A stretch of DNA of 64,000 nt from Niameybacter massiliensis (GTDB taxonomy: Bacteria > Bacillota > Clostridia > Lachnospirales > Cellulosilyticaceae). The notes below the pieces were generated by a model. It worked only from the letters and a program-made list of their open reading frames with translations, made no database searches and was not told the DNA's origin. The number at the start of each line of letters is the position of its first letter. The stretch's first letter is position 1. The stretch is taken from NCBI RefSeq assembly GCF_001282685.1, contig NZ_LN875035.1, positions 2,652,001 to 2,716,000 of the forward strand, read 5' to 3'. Position numbers and translations under genes: made by a program. Positions 49,868 through 58,258 of the stretch are shown piece after piece.

Positions 49868-50455
49868 TTAAATTTGCTTTTGCCATAAACCATGTTGGCT
49901 ACAGTAAGTATATAAAGTACCTCTTCCTTTTTTAAAGAACCTTACCTCTGGATTTTGTTCAGGATAAAGTTTCATAAGAAGTACTTTATCATAAGTTACA
50001 TAGGCTACAAAAGAAAGGTAATGCTCTTTTGTCATCTCATGTTTAAAAGTTACATATAAGTCATCTTCTATCATTTCTATTTCTGGTGTATGTGCCTCAT
50101 CACTTTCTTTTGCTGCTTGTAAAGGTTCTAATCTTTGCCCACAGCAATTAATAAGTACTTCGTTCGTACTTGTTATGACATTGCCACAAGTCGGACATGC
50201 ATAAAATTTTATACGTTTCATATTGCCTCCCATATTGGTGTTTTCTATTATTTCTCCAGATAGTATCTCTGTTACATTCACCTCAAGAATACTGGCTAAA
50301 TCTTTAATATATGCAATATCAGGACATCCTTGTCCACGTTCCCATTTAGAAATGGTTTTATCACTTACATTAAGCTTATTTGCCAGTTCCAACTGAGTCA
50401 TTTGCTTTTCTTTTCTACGTTTCATTATTAGTTGTCCTGTTTTGATACTATCCAT
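49868..50455 (-). CDS. HTH-desulfoferrodoxin fusion (superoxide reductase)
   Basis: 195 residues from the ATG at 50455 (AGAGGTG six bases before). Residues 1-65 are an XRE HTH (MTQLELANKLNVSDKTISKW). Residues 81-110 are a desulforedoxin-type Fe site: Cys87, Cys90 and the CysCys pair 104-105. Residues 120-195 are a superoxide-reductase domain with all five iron ligands: His122, His139, His145, Cys185 and His188 (YCSQHGLW). So both iron centres of desulfoferrodoxin follow a DNA-binding head. HTH-Dfx proteins have been described before. It probably couples superoxide reduction or sensing to gene control. Confidence 0.85.
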   Translation of the reverse strand: MDSIKTGQLIMKRRKEKQMTQLELANKLNVSDKTISKWERGQGCPDIAYIKDLASILEVNVTEILSGEIIENTNMGGNMKRIKFYACPTCGNVITSTNEVLINCCGQRLEPLQAAKESDEAHTPEIEMIEDDLYVTFKHEMTKEHYLSFVAYVTYDKVLLMKLYPEQNPEVRFFKKGRGTLYTYCSQHGLWQKQI

Positions 50456-50609
50456 CTCAATCACCTCTCTCACATTGTATGATGTTTATCATCTCTTCGC
50501 AATCTACGCTTCGTAGAGTATGTTTTATCCAGCAATAGTTTTCTTTCGGGCTCATCTCATCATGAAGTTGCTAGCTAGATACATATTATAAACTTTAAAT
50601 TCTCATAAT

Positions 50610-50655
50610 AAAAATCCTAGGACCTAAATTTAAAACCTTATGTCCTAGGATTTTT
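50610..50655 (-). terminator. Intrinsic terminator
   Basis: A 14-bp stem (50610-50623 with 50642-50655) followed by TTATTATG on the minus strand ends the transcript of the gene at 50693. The rest of 50456-50692 holds a small CTACG/CGTAG hairpin and no gene. Confidence 0.8.
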
Positions 50656-50692
50656 ATTATCTTTGATGTTTACTTAAATTAATAGCTTATTC

Positions 50693-51175
50693 TTACTCTT
50701 GTATTTCTACATTAGTTAATACAACATGTGTACTATGTTCTTTACTTTCTTTAATGGTTTTTTGAACTTCTGTAAATTCACTAATTAATCTTTCTAGGTC
50801 TACTTTATCTACATTATAATTTAAGAAAAGGCTTTCCATATCTCTAGAAACACCATTCATGATTCTTACAAGTTCTACGAAATTCATAAAATTTGTACTA
50901 CGTTGTGCATTCTTAAACTTCTCTATATCACGTCTAATAAATTCTACAACTTGTTCCTCATCAGAGAAAAGTCCCTCTGGTATTGGATAAGGTTTTATAC
51001 GTTGTAAGAAGTACTTATCTTTTGCATTCACGTTATAAGCATAAGAAACCTCTAAATGATTATCTAACTCAAACTTTACAAAATATAAAACACCACTTAC
51101 TTTTTCAATTTTAGTTGCCCCCAGTAATCTTAAGCGTGTCTCTATCATATTACCATTAGCCGCTGTTACATTCAT
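50693..51175 (-). CDS. Conserved hypothetical protein
   Basis: 160 residues from the ATG at 51175, with GAGGGGGT seven bases upstream. No signal peptide, helix or motif that I recognise. The N-half is beta-rich (SGVLYFVKFELDNHLEVSYA), the C-half helical (RDIEKFKNAQRSTNFMNFVE, LERLISEFTEVQKTIKES). It follows the antiporter gene by 19 bases in the same direction, so a regulatory subunit role is possible but unsupported. Confidence 0.65.
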   Translation of the reverse strand: MNVTAANGNMIETRLRLLGATKIEKVSGVLYFVKFELDNHLEVSYAYNVNAKDKYFLQRIKPYPIPEGLFSDEEQVVEFIRRDIEKFKNAQRSTNFMNFVELVRIMNGVSRDMESLFLNYNVDKVDLERLISEFTEVQKTIKESKEHSTHVVLTNVEIQE

Positions 51176-51194
51176 ATTTAATACCCCCTCTGCA

Positions 51195-52463
51195 TTATGC
51201 AAATCTTATAAGTAAATATATAGTTGAAATCACTACAGATAGAATCATAAGTGGAAATCCAACTTTCATATATTGACCGAAGCCAATAGGATGACCATTT
51301 TTCTTACCTATATTAGCAAGTACAACATTGGCTGATGCACCTATAAGTGTTCCATTACCACCAAAACATGCACCTAATGAAACTGCCCACCATAATGGTG
51401 TAATATCTACACCTTGTTGTCCCATTGTTAAAATAAGTGGAATAAGTGTTGCAACAAAAGGTATGTTATCAAGGAATGATGAAACTATAGCTGATAACCA
51501 TAATAGTAAAATCATCATCATTACTGGTTTACCTGCTGTAATACTAATAAGTGAATTTGCCAATGCGTGAATTAGTCCAACTTCTTCAAGTCCACCTACT
51601 AAAACGAATAGACCTGCAAAGAAAATAATGGTTGGCCACTCAATATGGCATATAACTTCTTCTACATCTTGTTTACCTATAAGAAGCATTAATGCTGCTC
51701 CTGATAAAGCTACAATGGCTGAACTTACACCAAGTTGATCATGAGTAATAAAACCAATTAAAACCAAAGCCATACCTACTAAGCTTTTAATAAGCAATGC
51801 TTTATCTTTAATAGCTTTTTTCTCATCAAGTTCCATTACTTCTTTTTTAAATTGTTCTTCTACACAAAGTTTTTTGCAATATACAAAATAAAGAATTGCT
51901 ACTGTCACAATGAGTACAACAAAAGCTGCTGGTGCTACATTCATAATGAAATCATTAAAACCAAGTCCTGCTGCACTACCAATCATAATGTTAGGTGGGT
52001 CTCCAATAAGTGTTGCTGTTCCCCCTATATTAGAAGCTAAAATCTCAGTAATTAAAAATGGTATTGGATTAAGCTGTAAAATTTGAGTAATGATTAGTGT
52101 CATAGGCCCAATTAAAAGTACAGTTGTTACATTATCAAGTAATCCTGATAGTACTGCGGTAATCACTGCAAAGCTTATAAGAATTTTCCATGCATCACCT
52201 TTTGCTTTCTTAGCTGTAAAAATTGCTAAGTACTCAAAAAGTCCTGAATTCTTAATAACCCCTACAAAGAGCATCATACCTATTAATACACCTATTGTAT
52301 TAAAATCTATATAGCCTACTACTTTATCTGATGGAATTACCTTGAAAAGAACCATCAACATGGCACCACCTATAGCCGCCACTGTTCTATCTATTTTTTC
52401 TGTCATAATAAGCGCCATAACTACTAAGAAAATAATAAGCGCCATTATTTGTGTCATATTCAT
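51195..52463 (-). CDS. ArsB/NhaD-superfamily ion transporter
   Basis: 422 residues from 52463 (GAGGGA six bases before). An ATG at 52523 with AGGAG four bases before would add a charged 20-residue leader and is the alternative start. Ten to twelve helices; VGVIKNSGLFEYLAIFTAKK, LSGLLDNVTTVLLIGPMTLI, SNIGGTATLIGDPPNIMIGS and SFLDNIPFVATLIPLI are the two inverted repeats with DN motifs of the ArsB/NhaD/P-protein group. Substrate could be Na+/H+, arsenite or a dicarboxylate; none is shown by context. Confidence 0.85.
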   Translation of the reverse strand: MNMTQIMALIIFLVVMALIMTEKIDRTVAAIGGAMLMVLFKVIPSDKVVGYIDFNTIGVLIGMMLFVGVIKNSGLFEYLAIFTAKKAKGDAWKILISFAVITAVLSGLLDNVTTVLLIGPMTLIITQILQLNPIPFLITEILASNIGGTATLIGDPPNIMIGSAAGLGFNDFIMNVAPAAFVVLIVTVAILYFVYCKKLCVEEQFKKEVMELDEKKAIKDKALLIKSLVGMALVLIGFITHDQLGVSSAIVALSGAALMLLIGKQDVEEVICHIEWPTIIFFAGLFVLVGGLEEVGLIHALANSLISITAGKPVMMMILLLWLSAIVSSFLDNIPFVATLIPLILTMGQQGVDITPLWWAVSLGACFGGNGTLIGASANVVLANIGKKNGHPIGFGQYMKVGFPLMILSVVISTIYLLIRFA

Positions 52464-52665
52464 CGCTAGTCCCTCTTTCTGTCCACGTGCTGTCTTTTCT
52501 CTCTTTTCTGAACCGACATTCATAATACTCCTTTTATAAAAACTTTGCAACACTTTTTTTATATTTCTTTATGTTAACTTTTTATCTAAGTTATTTCATT
52601 CATCTTTTCCCCAATTATATTTCCCTGGAAAACTTTATCGTTTGATATCTATTTAAAAATAAAAA

Positions 52666-52707
52666 AGTCCTATATAACTAGAGCTTATACTCTAGTCAAT
52701 AGGACTT
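52666..52707 (-). terminator. Terminator after the flotillin gene
   Basis: Stem of GTCCTAT/ATAGGAC extended by ACTAGAG/CTCTAGT, followed on the minus strand by TTTTTTATTTTT. Confidence 0.85.
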
Positions 52708-52725
52708 CTACATCGTTTAAAACAT

Positions 52726-54183
52726 TTATTCTTCTTTACTTTCGTCTGTAGCTACTTCTTTAACTGCTTCTTTAATCGTTTCTATAACTGTCTCATAGTC
52801 TACTTTATCATCTTTTTTATTCGTAAAGTTAGCTATAAGTTCTGGGATATTGATACCAGTCATTGCATTTAATGTCTCAAATCCACTCCCTGTAATATCA
52901 GTTACCCATTTTGCAACTTTAGAAGTTCCTTCACTACCACCATTGTCAATGATTGTCACTTTATCAATTTGTTCCATTGGTTTCGCTACTTCACTCATAA
53001 TTTGTGGTAATTTTTCAACTAACATTTGTACAACTGCAGCTTCTCCATACTTAGCCATTGCTTCTGCCAATCTTTCTTTTGCTTCTGCATCAGCAATACC
53101 TTTAGCTTTAATAATTTCAGCTTCTGCCTCTCCGGCTACTTTAATTGCATCCGCTTCTGCTTGTGCAATAAGACGTTTTGCATCTGCCTCAGCTTCTGCT
53201 TTAATTTTGATTGCTTCTGCTTGTGCTTGTGCTTCTTGAATAGCTTTCTCTTTAGCTGCTTGTGCCTCAATAATCTTTTTACGTTTTTCAGCTTCAGCTG
53301 GTTTATCCACTGTAGCAACAAGTTCTTTTTCAACACGCTTTGCTTCTTCTTCTGCTAATTTAGCTTTTTGTTGTTCTACCAATGATTTATTTTCAATTTC
53401 TTTTAAGGAGTAAGCAACGTCAGCATCAGCTTTTGCTTTATCTTGTTCTGCACGATAAGCCTCTGTTCTAAGCCTTTTATTTCTCTCAAATTCAGCAATT
53501 TCTGTATCTGCTGCAAGTTTTGCTTTTTGTCCCTCTCGCACAGATTCTGCTGTTCTAATTTCCGTATCTCTTTTTCTTTCTGCTTCAGCAATATCTGCAT
53601 CTGCTTGTGCCTGAGCAATTTGTGGTTTTGCTCTATTTTCTAGGTAACCACCTTGTGTAGAAATTTTGAGGATTGAATAAGAAATAAGTTCTAATCCCAT
53701 AGAATTTAATTCTTCTCTTATATTATCCTCAATACTTTGTTCAAATGAAGCTCTATCTTCATTAATCTGTTCTACTGTTAGTGTAGAAACAATGCCTCTT
53801 AACTTACCTTCTAAAATTTTCTCTACAATATTTTGGATATTTCCTACAGTATCATTAACTTTACCTGTACAAAAACGTTCTACCGCTTTTATAATAGCTT
53901 CTTTTTCATTACGTACTTTAACTACAGCTGTCCCAACAATATCTACAAAAATCCCTTGTTTAGATGGTGCTTCTGCTACATCTGTTGTCATTGAAATAGC
54001 TTCTAATGAAATGGTACAGCTCGTTTCGAAGAAAGGTATAACTAAACCACCTTTTCCGCTTAATACCCTTTGTTTAAAACCTGTAATAACCATAGCCTTA
54101 TCAGCCTTTACTTTTCTCCACATTAAGCAAATAAGCACTATCATAGTTGCTACTACAATTAAAACAATTAATCCTATTCCCAT
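52726..54183 (-). CDS. Flotillin-like SPFH protein
   Basis: 485 residues. N-terminal membrane helix (GLIVLIVVATMIVLICLMWR), an SPFH/band-7 domain at ~28-200 (VRNEKEAIIKAVERFCTGKV, ELNSMGLELISYSILKISTQ), then a long Ala/Glu/Lys coiled coil (~200-390) with many EAEA repeats, and a C-terminal tail. It organises membrane microdomains. In Bacillus the FloT gene often has an NfeD partner; none is next to this one. Monocistronic, with its own terminator. Confidence 0.92.
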   Translation of the reverse strand: MGIGLIVLIVVATMIVLICLMWRKVKADKAMVITGFKQRVLSGKGGLVIPFFETSCTISLEAISMTTDVAEAPSKQGIFVDIVGTAVVKVRNEKEAIIKAVERFCTGKVNDTVGNIQNIVEKILEGKLRGIVSTLTVEQINEDRASFEQSIEDNIREELNSMGLELISYSILKISTQGGYLENRAKPQIAQAQADADIAEAERKRDTEIRTAESVREGQKAKLAADTEIAEFERNKRLRTEAYRAEQDKAKADADVAYSLKEIENKSLVEQQKAKLAEEEAKRVEKELVATVDKPAEAEKRKKIIEAQAAKEKAIQEAQAQAEAIKIKAEAEADAKRLIAQAEADAIKVAGEAEAEIIKAKGIADAEAKERLAEAMAKYGEAAVVQMLVEKLPQIMSEVAKPMEQIDKVTIIDNGGSEGTSKVAKWVTDITGSGFETLNAMTGINIPELIANFTNKKDDKVDYETVIETIKEAVKEVATDESKEE

Positions 54184-54290
54184 ATTATTGCCCCCTTTTA
54201 CAATTTGTAGTTCTTCCCTTTTACTACATTCTGAATCATTTAAAATCTACAAACTATGTTATAATTTTAACCTATAATTAAAGTATACAA

Positions 54291-54318
54291 AAAAGAGTTT
54301 GCAAAAGCAAACTCTTTT
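54291..54318. terminator. Bidirectional terminator overlapping the sigH stop
   Basis: A perfect 12-bp stem with an AAAA loop; TTTTTTG follows on the minus strand. The last codons of sigH lie in the stem. Confidence 0.85.
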
Positions 54319-54925
54319 AATTAAAATTTTCACTTAATTTTCTTTTAATACGTTGTAAGGCATTATCAATAGATTTAACAGATTTACCCATACGTTCTGC
54401 TATCTCATGATAATTTTGCCCCTGTGTGTGTGCATTCAGTACTTCCCATTCAAAATCACTGAGACTTTCTTTCATATACCTTCTAAGACGTTTCAAATCT
54501 TCTTCGTGAATCATCATGTCTTCAGGATTATGACTAATATTATCCTTAAGTATATCCATTAAAGTAATACCATCATCATCCTCACCAGCAACAGGTAAAT
54601 TAAGAGAAATACTTGTATTTAGTGGCATATGCTTTTGCCTTGTAGCAGTTTTGAAGGCTGTACTAATCTGTCTTGTAATACATAAGGTCGCAAAAGATTT
54701 AAAGCTTGCATCCTTGTCTGGATTATAGTCGCATATTGCTTTAAACAAGCCAATCATACCTTCTTGGATAAGATCTTCAACATCTGCACCTACAAAGTAA
54801 TTGGACTTAATCTTCTTCCTTACAAATGTTTTGTAACGTTGTACAAGTATTTCTATGCATCCCCTATCCCCTCTTTGATAGGCTGCAATGAGTTCTTCAT
54901 CCGTTAAAACTTCGGCTGTTTTCAC
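54317..54925 (-). CDS. sigH: RNA polymerase sigma factor SigH (Spo0H-like)
   Basis: 202 residues. Region 2: VEDLIQEGMIGLFKAICDY and CITRQISTAFKTATRQKHMP; region 4: LSDFEWEVLNAHTQGQNYHE and KSVKSIDNALQRIKRKL. The Firmicute order of sigH next to rlmB, mrnC and cysS is preserved. It directs the start of sporulation and stationary-phase genes. Confidence 0.92.
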   Translation of the reverse strand: MKTAEVLTDEELIAAYQRGDRGCIEILVQRYKTFVRKKIKSNYFVGADVEDLIQEGMIGLFKAICDYNPDKDASFKSFATLCITRQISTAFKTATRQKHMPLNTSISLNLPVAGEDDDGITLMDILKDNISHNPEDMMIHEEDLKRLRRYMKESLSDFEWEVLNAHTQGQNYHEIAERMGKSVKSIDNALQRIKRKLSENFN

Positions 54926-55051
54926 GAGTAAATCCTCCTTAGTCTATCTCCCCTACGCATTATTCTGCTGTATACTGATTGATCACCTAGCTATCTATCC
55001 TGATAACTGAATAACACGCTATTGGGTCTATATATATTTATTCTATTTGGC

Positions 55052-56221
55052 TTAGAAATGACGTTGTCTAACAACTTCATAAGCTAAAATACTAGCTGCA
55101 ACTGAAGCATTAAGTGATGTTACTTTTCCATACATTGGAATACGTACAACAAAGTCACATTTATTTTTAACATTTCTAGAAACACCTTCACCTTCGCTAC
55201 CAATAACAATACCGATAGGCCCTCTTAAGTTATCTGTATAGATAATTTCTCCATCCATATCTGCACATGCAACCCAGATACCTTTTGCTTTAAGATCTTC
55301 AATTGTCTGAGCAATATTTGCTACTTTTGCTACTTTTGTATATTCGATAGCACCTGCTGATGCTTTAGATACTGTAGATGTAAGACCTACTGCACGACGT
55401 TTTGAAATAATAATACCGTGTACACCTGCATTATGTGCTGAACGAATAATAGCACCTAAATTATGTGGGTCTTGAATATTTTCTAAGATTAAAATAAATG
55501 GATCTTCACCTTTTGCCTTTGCATCATTTAAGATTTCATCAATTTCAACATATTTATGCGCACTTGCATAAGCTACAACACCTTGATGTCTTTCACCATT
55601 TGATAATTCATCAAGTCTTGATTTTTCAACTTCTTGAATCACAATGCCGCGTGCTTTAGCATCACCAATAATCTTTTTGATTGAACCTTCAACTTGACCA
55701 CTTTGGATAAGGATTTTCTCAATATCACGACCTGATTTAAGTACTTCAATCACAGAGTTTCTACCAAATAAGATATTTTCATCTACTGATGTTTCAAATT
55801 GTTCGCCTTCTACTGGCATAGGTTTACGATTTGTAAATTTTTTATTATAAGGTTTTTTACCTTGTGGCGCATCACTTGGTTTTCTATTTGGTTTTGGGTT
55901 AGTACCTTGTGGTGCATCACTTGGTTTTCTATTTGGCTTTGGATTATTACCTTGTAGTGCATCATTTGGTTTTCTATTTGGTTTTGGGTTAGTACCTTGT
56001 GGTGTATCACTTGGTTTTCTATTTGGTTTTGGATTATTGCCTTGTGGTGCATCGTTTGGTTTTCTATTTGGTTTTGGATTATTGCCTTGTGGTGCATCGT
56101 TTGGTTTTCTATTTGGTTTTGGATTATTACCTTGTGGCTTATTAGTTTTTTTGTAATAAGGCTTTTTATTTTCTCTTGGAGCTTCATTCGTTCTGTCTGT
56201 TTGATTTTGGTCTAAATTCAT
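55052..56221 (-). CDS. rlmB: 23S rRNA 2'-O-methyltransferase RlmB (TrmH family) with repeat tail
   Basis: 389 residues. The last ~245 form a normal RlmB: substrate-binding NILFGRNSVIEVLKSGRDIE, SPOUT domain with ILENIQDPHNLGAIIRSAHN, GIVIGSEGEGVSRNVK and MYGKVTSLNASVAASILAYE, the three TrmH motifs with the knot. The first ~135 residues are a low-complexity extension of 15-residue repeats (KPNRKPNDAPQGNNP) rich in Pro, Asn and Lys. Such an extension is basic and disordered, fit for RNA contact. Adjacent to mrnC and sigH in the usual order. Confidence 0.92.
   Translation of the reverse strand: MNLDQNQTDRTNEAPRENKKPYYKKTNKPQGNNPKPNRKPNDAPQGNNPKPNRKPNDAPQGNNPKPNRKPSDTPQGTNPKPNRKPNDALQGNNPKPNRKPSDAPQGTNPKPNRKPSDAPQGKKPYNKKFTNRKPMPVEGEQFETSVDENILFGRNSVIEVLKSGRDIEKILIQSGQVEGSIKKIIGDAKARGIVIQEVEKSRLDELSNGERHQGVVAYASAHKYVEIDEILNDAKAKGEDPFILILENIQDPHNLGAIIRSAHNAGVHGIIISKRRAVGLTSTVSKASAGAIEYTKVAKVANIAQTIEDLKAKGIWVACADMDGEIIYTDNLRGPIGIVIGSEGEGVSRNVKNKCDFVVRIPMYGKVTSLNASVAASILAYEVVRQRHF
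55860..56140. repeat. 45-bp coding repeats in rlmB
   Basis: Six near-identical 45-bp units encode the 15-residue Pro/Asn/Lys repeat. Variants (SDAPQGTNP, NDALQGNNP) alternate, indicating past duplications of pairs. Confidence 0.85.
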
Positions 56222-56226
56222 TCTAT

Positions 56227-57804
56227 TTAATTCTCCTTTTTCTTTTTGAGTTCTTGTAAGTCTTGTTTTGAAATTCCGCCTGTAAGGAAGATAACAATTA
56301 CATAAATAATTGCACCTACACCTACCGCACCTAATGTCATAATAGCATTTTGAATTTTTGATGTGGCATCTAAAATATTGCCAAGTAATGCATAACTAAA
56401 GTATGCTGCAATACCCATTACAGCTGCTGCTATAAGTGGTTTTACAATAACTAACATTGTATTTAATTTAAATCCAGTCAATTTCTTAACCGCTAAAAAG
56501 TTATAAAGTGTAAATGTTGCATAGCCTGCAATTGAAGAAAGTGGTGCACCTAATATACCTAAACTTCCTACTAAAACAATATTAAGAACTGCTTTTACAA
56601 CTGCTGCTACACCTAAGGCTTGTACAGGAATCCATACCTTCCCAAGCCCTTGTAATACACCTGTCATTGCTTGCCCTAGCATAATAAATGGGATACTAAA
56701 AGCTGAAAGACGTAAGATTGGACCACCTTGAATAGATTCAGGGAATAAGAATCCCATTACTGGTTCTGCAAGGACCGCTAAACCTATAGCTGCTGGTAAA
56801 GAAATAAGTAAACCGAATCTTGATCCAAGTTCCATTTTATCTTGCATTTCTTTATGATCTTTTCTTGCCACCGCTTCTGCAATAGCTGGAACTACACTTG
56901 TTACTAATGCCATACCAAAGGCAAGTGGTAAATTAACAAGAGTTAATGTATTTGTAAGCTGTCCAAATAAATCAGCTGCAATAGTCTGATCCATTCCTCC
57001 ACTTACAAGTCTTGCTGTTACAATTGCAGAATCTAAGAAATTCATTACAGAGTTAACTGCTGCACCAATAGAAATTGGAATAGCAAGTACAAGTACAACT
57101 TTTGCTACACTTTTAAAAGTTGTTGAAACTGCCGCTTGTTTTTGTGTAGCCATTTCTTCATAAATGGCTTTTTTATGTTTTAGATAGAAGAGTGCTAAAA
57201 CAAGTGCACCACATACGCCACCTACAACTGAACCAAATGACGCACCACCTGCTGCATACCCCACATTTGGCATGAAGAAATACGCAAGCCCAAGTCCTGC
57301 AACTACACGACCAAAGTTTTCTAATACTTGTGAAATAGCTGTTGGAGCCATATTTTGCATACCTTGGAAATATCCACGATATACACCCATAATACAAACA
57401 AAGATCGGACTTAATGCTAAGCCCCATAATGAATAAATTGTTTGTTCTTCCCATTTAAAAGCACCAATTAAAAGAGGTGCTCCTAAGAAGAATAATGCAG
57501 ATAAAGTAAGCCCTAAAATAATCATAAAACTCATAGTATGTTTAAAGATTAAATGTGCTTCTTTATATTGTCCCATTACTCTTTTCTCGGCAACTAGCTT
57601 TGAAAGCGTCGCTGGAATAGCCACAATAGCAATAGATGTTAGGAATGTATAAATTGGATATCCATAACCATAGTAACCCATTCCTACGTTTCCAATAAGT
57701 GAACCGAGTGGTATTCTGAAAAAGGCACTTAATACTTTTGCAATGAGTGCTGCAACAGATAAGATAAGTGCTCCTTTTACAAACTTTCCTGTACCTTTTG
57801 ACAT
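56227..57804 (-). CDS. MOP-superfamily polysaccharide flippase (SpoVB/MurJ-like)
   Basis: 525 residues with ~14 helices. LSVAALIAKVLSAFFRIPLG, GMGYYGYGYPIYTFLTSIAI, ATLSKLVAEKRVMGQYKEAH and GVYRGYFQGMQNMAPTAISQ are the conserved blocks of the SpoVB/Wzx/MurJ clan, with the last near the loop typical of the lipid-flip site. It may move peptidoglycan or spore-cortex precursors. It separates mrnC from rlmB, which normally adjoin, and is 5 bases from rlmB. Confidence 0.88.
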   Translation of the reverse strand: MSKGTGKFVKGALILSVAALIAKVLSAFFRIPLGSLIGNVGMGYYGYGYPIYTFLTSIAIVAIPATLSKLVAEKRVMGQYKEAHLIFKHTMSFMIILGLTLSALFFLGAPLLIGAFKWEEQTIYSLWGLALSPIFVCIMGVYRGYFQGMQNMAPTAISQVLENFGRVVAGLGLAYFFMPNVGYAAGGASFGSVVGGVCGALVLALFYLKHKKAIYEEMATQKQAAVSTTFKSVAKVVLVLAIPISIGAAVNSVMNFLDSAIVTARLVSGGMDQTIAADLFGQLTNTLTLVNLPLAFGMALVTSVVPAIAEAVARKDHKEMQDKMELGSRFGLLISLPAAIGLAVLAEPVMGFLFPESIQGGPILRLSAFSIPFIMLGQAMTGVLQGLGKVWIPVQALGVAAVVKAVLNIVLVGSLGILGAPLSSIAGYATFTLYNFLAVKKLTGFKLNTMLVIVKPLIAAAVMGIAAYFSYALLGNILDATSKIQNAIMTLGAVGVGAIIYVIVIFLTGGISKQDLQELKKKKEN

Positions 57805-57824
57805 AATTTTCTCCTTCGTATCAT

Positions 57825-58247
57825 TTAGAGGGATTGAAACCCATATTCTATGATTTCTTGTATACGATCTATTTTACCTTCAATATATAAATAACCTATG
57901 AGCGCTTCTAAGCCTGTAGCATGGCGATACTCTGTAATATCAGCATTTTTAGGCGCTGATATACTTTTCGCGTTACGTCCACGCTTTAAGACTTGTAATT
58001 CTTCCTCTGTAAGTTTATCTTCTACAAGATGATATAGCTTTGCTTGGGCGCCTGCTCTTACAAGTTCCCTTGACGCTTTATGCATTTTATTAACAGGCAT
58101 ATTCCCCTTCGCTAATACATGTGTACGAACAAAAAGTTCGTACACACCATCTCCTATATAAGCTAAGGCAAGTGGTGAATAGGTATTTGCTTTATGCGCA
58201 TTCATTTTTGTGACACTATTCAAAACTTCATTAATGTTAGTATTCAT
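57825..58247 (-). CDS. mrnC: Mini-ribonuclease 3 (MrnC)
   Basis: 140 residues: an RNase III catalytic domain without the dsRNA-binding domain. PLALAYIGDGVYELFVRTHV and RGRNAKSISAPKNADITEYR, with ATGLEALIGYLYIEGKIDRI, hold the acidic metal residues. It matures 23S rRNA. It follows cysS by 11 bases. Confidence 0.93.
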   Translation of the reverse strand: MNTNINEVLNSVTKMNAHKANTYSPLALAYIGDGVYELFVRTHVLAKGNMPVNKMHKASRELVRAGAQAKLYHLVEDKLTEEELQVLKRGRNAKSISAPKNADITEYRHATGLEALIGYLYIEGKIDRIQEIIEYGFQSL

Positions 58248-58258
58248 ATTCTTGTGCT

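Noticed and set aside
53136-53618. Lys/Gln-rich minus-strand frames inside the flotillin gene
   Set aside because: Out-of-frame readings of the Ala/Glu coiled-coil codons.
55810-56187. 125-residue frame with IQNQIENQ repeats
   Set aside because: It is the +1 reading of the rlmB repeat region; the rlmB frame continues into a complete enzyme.
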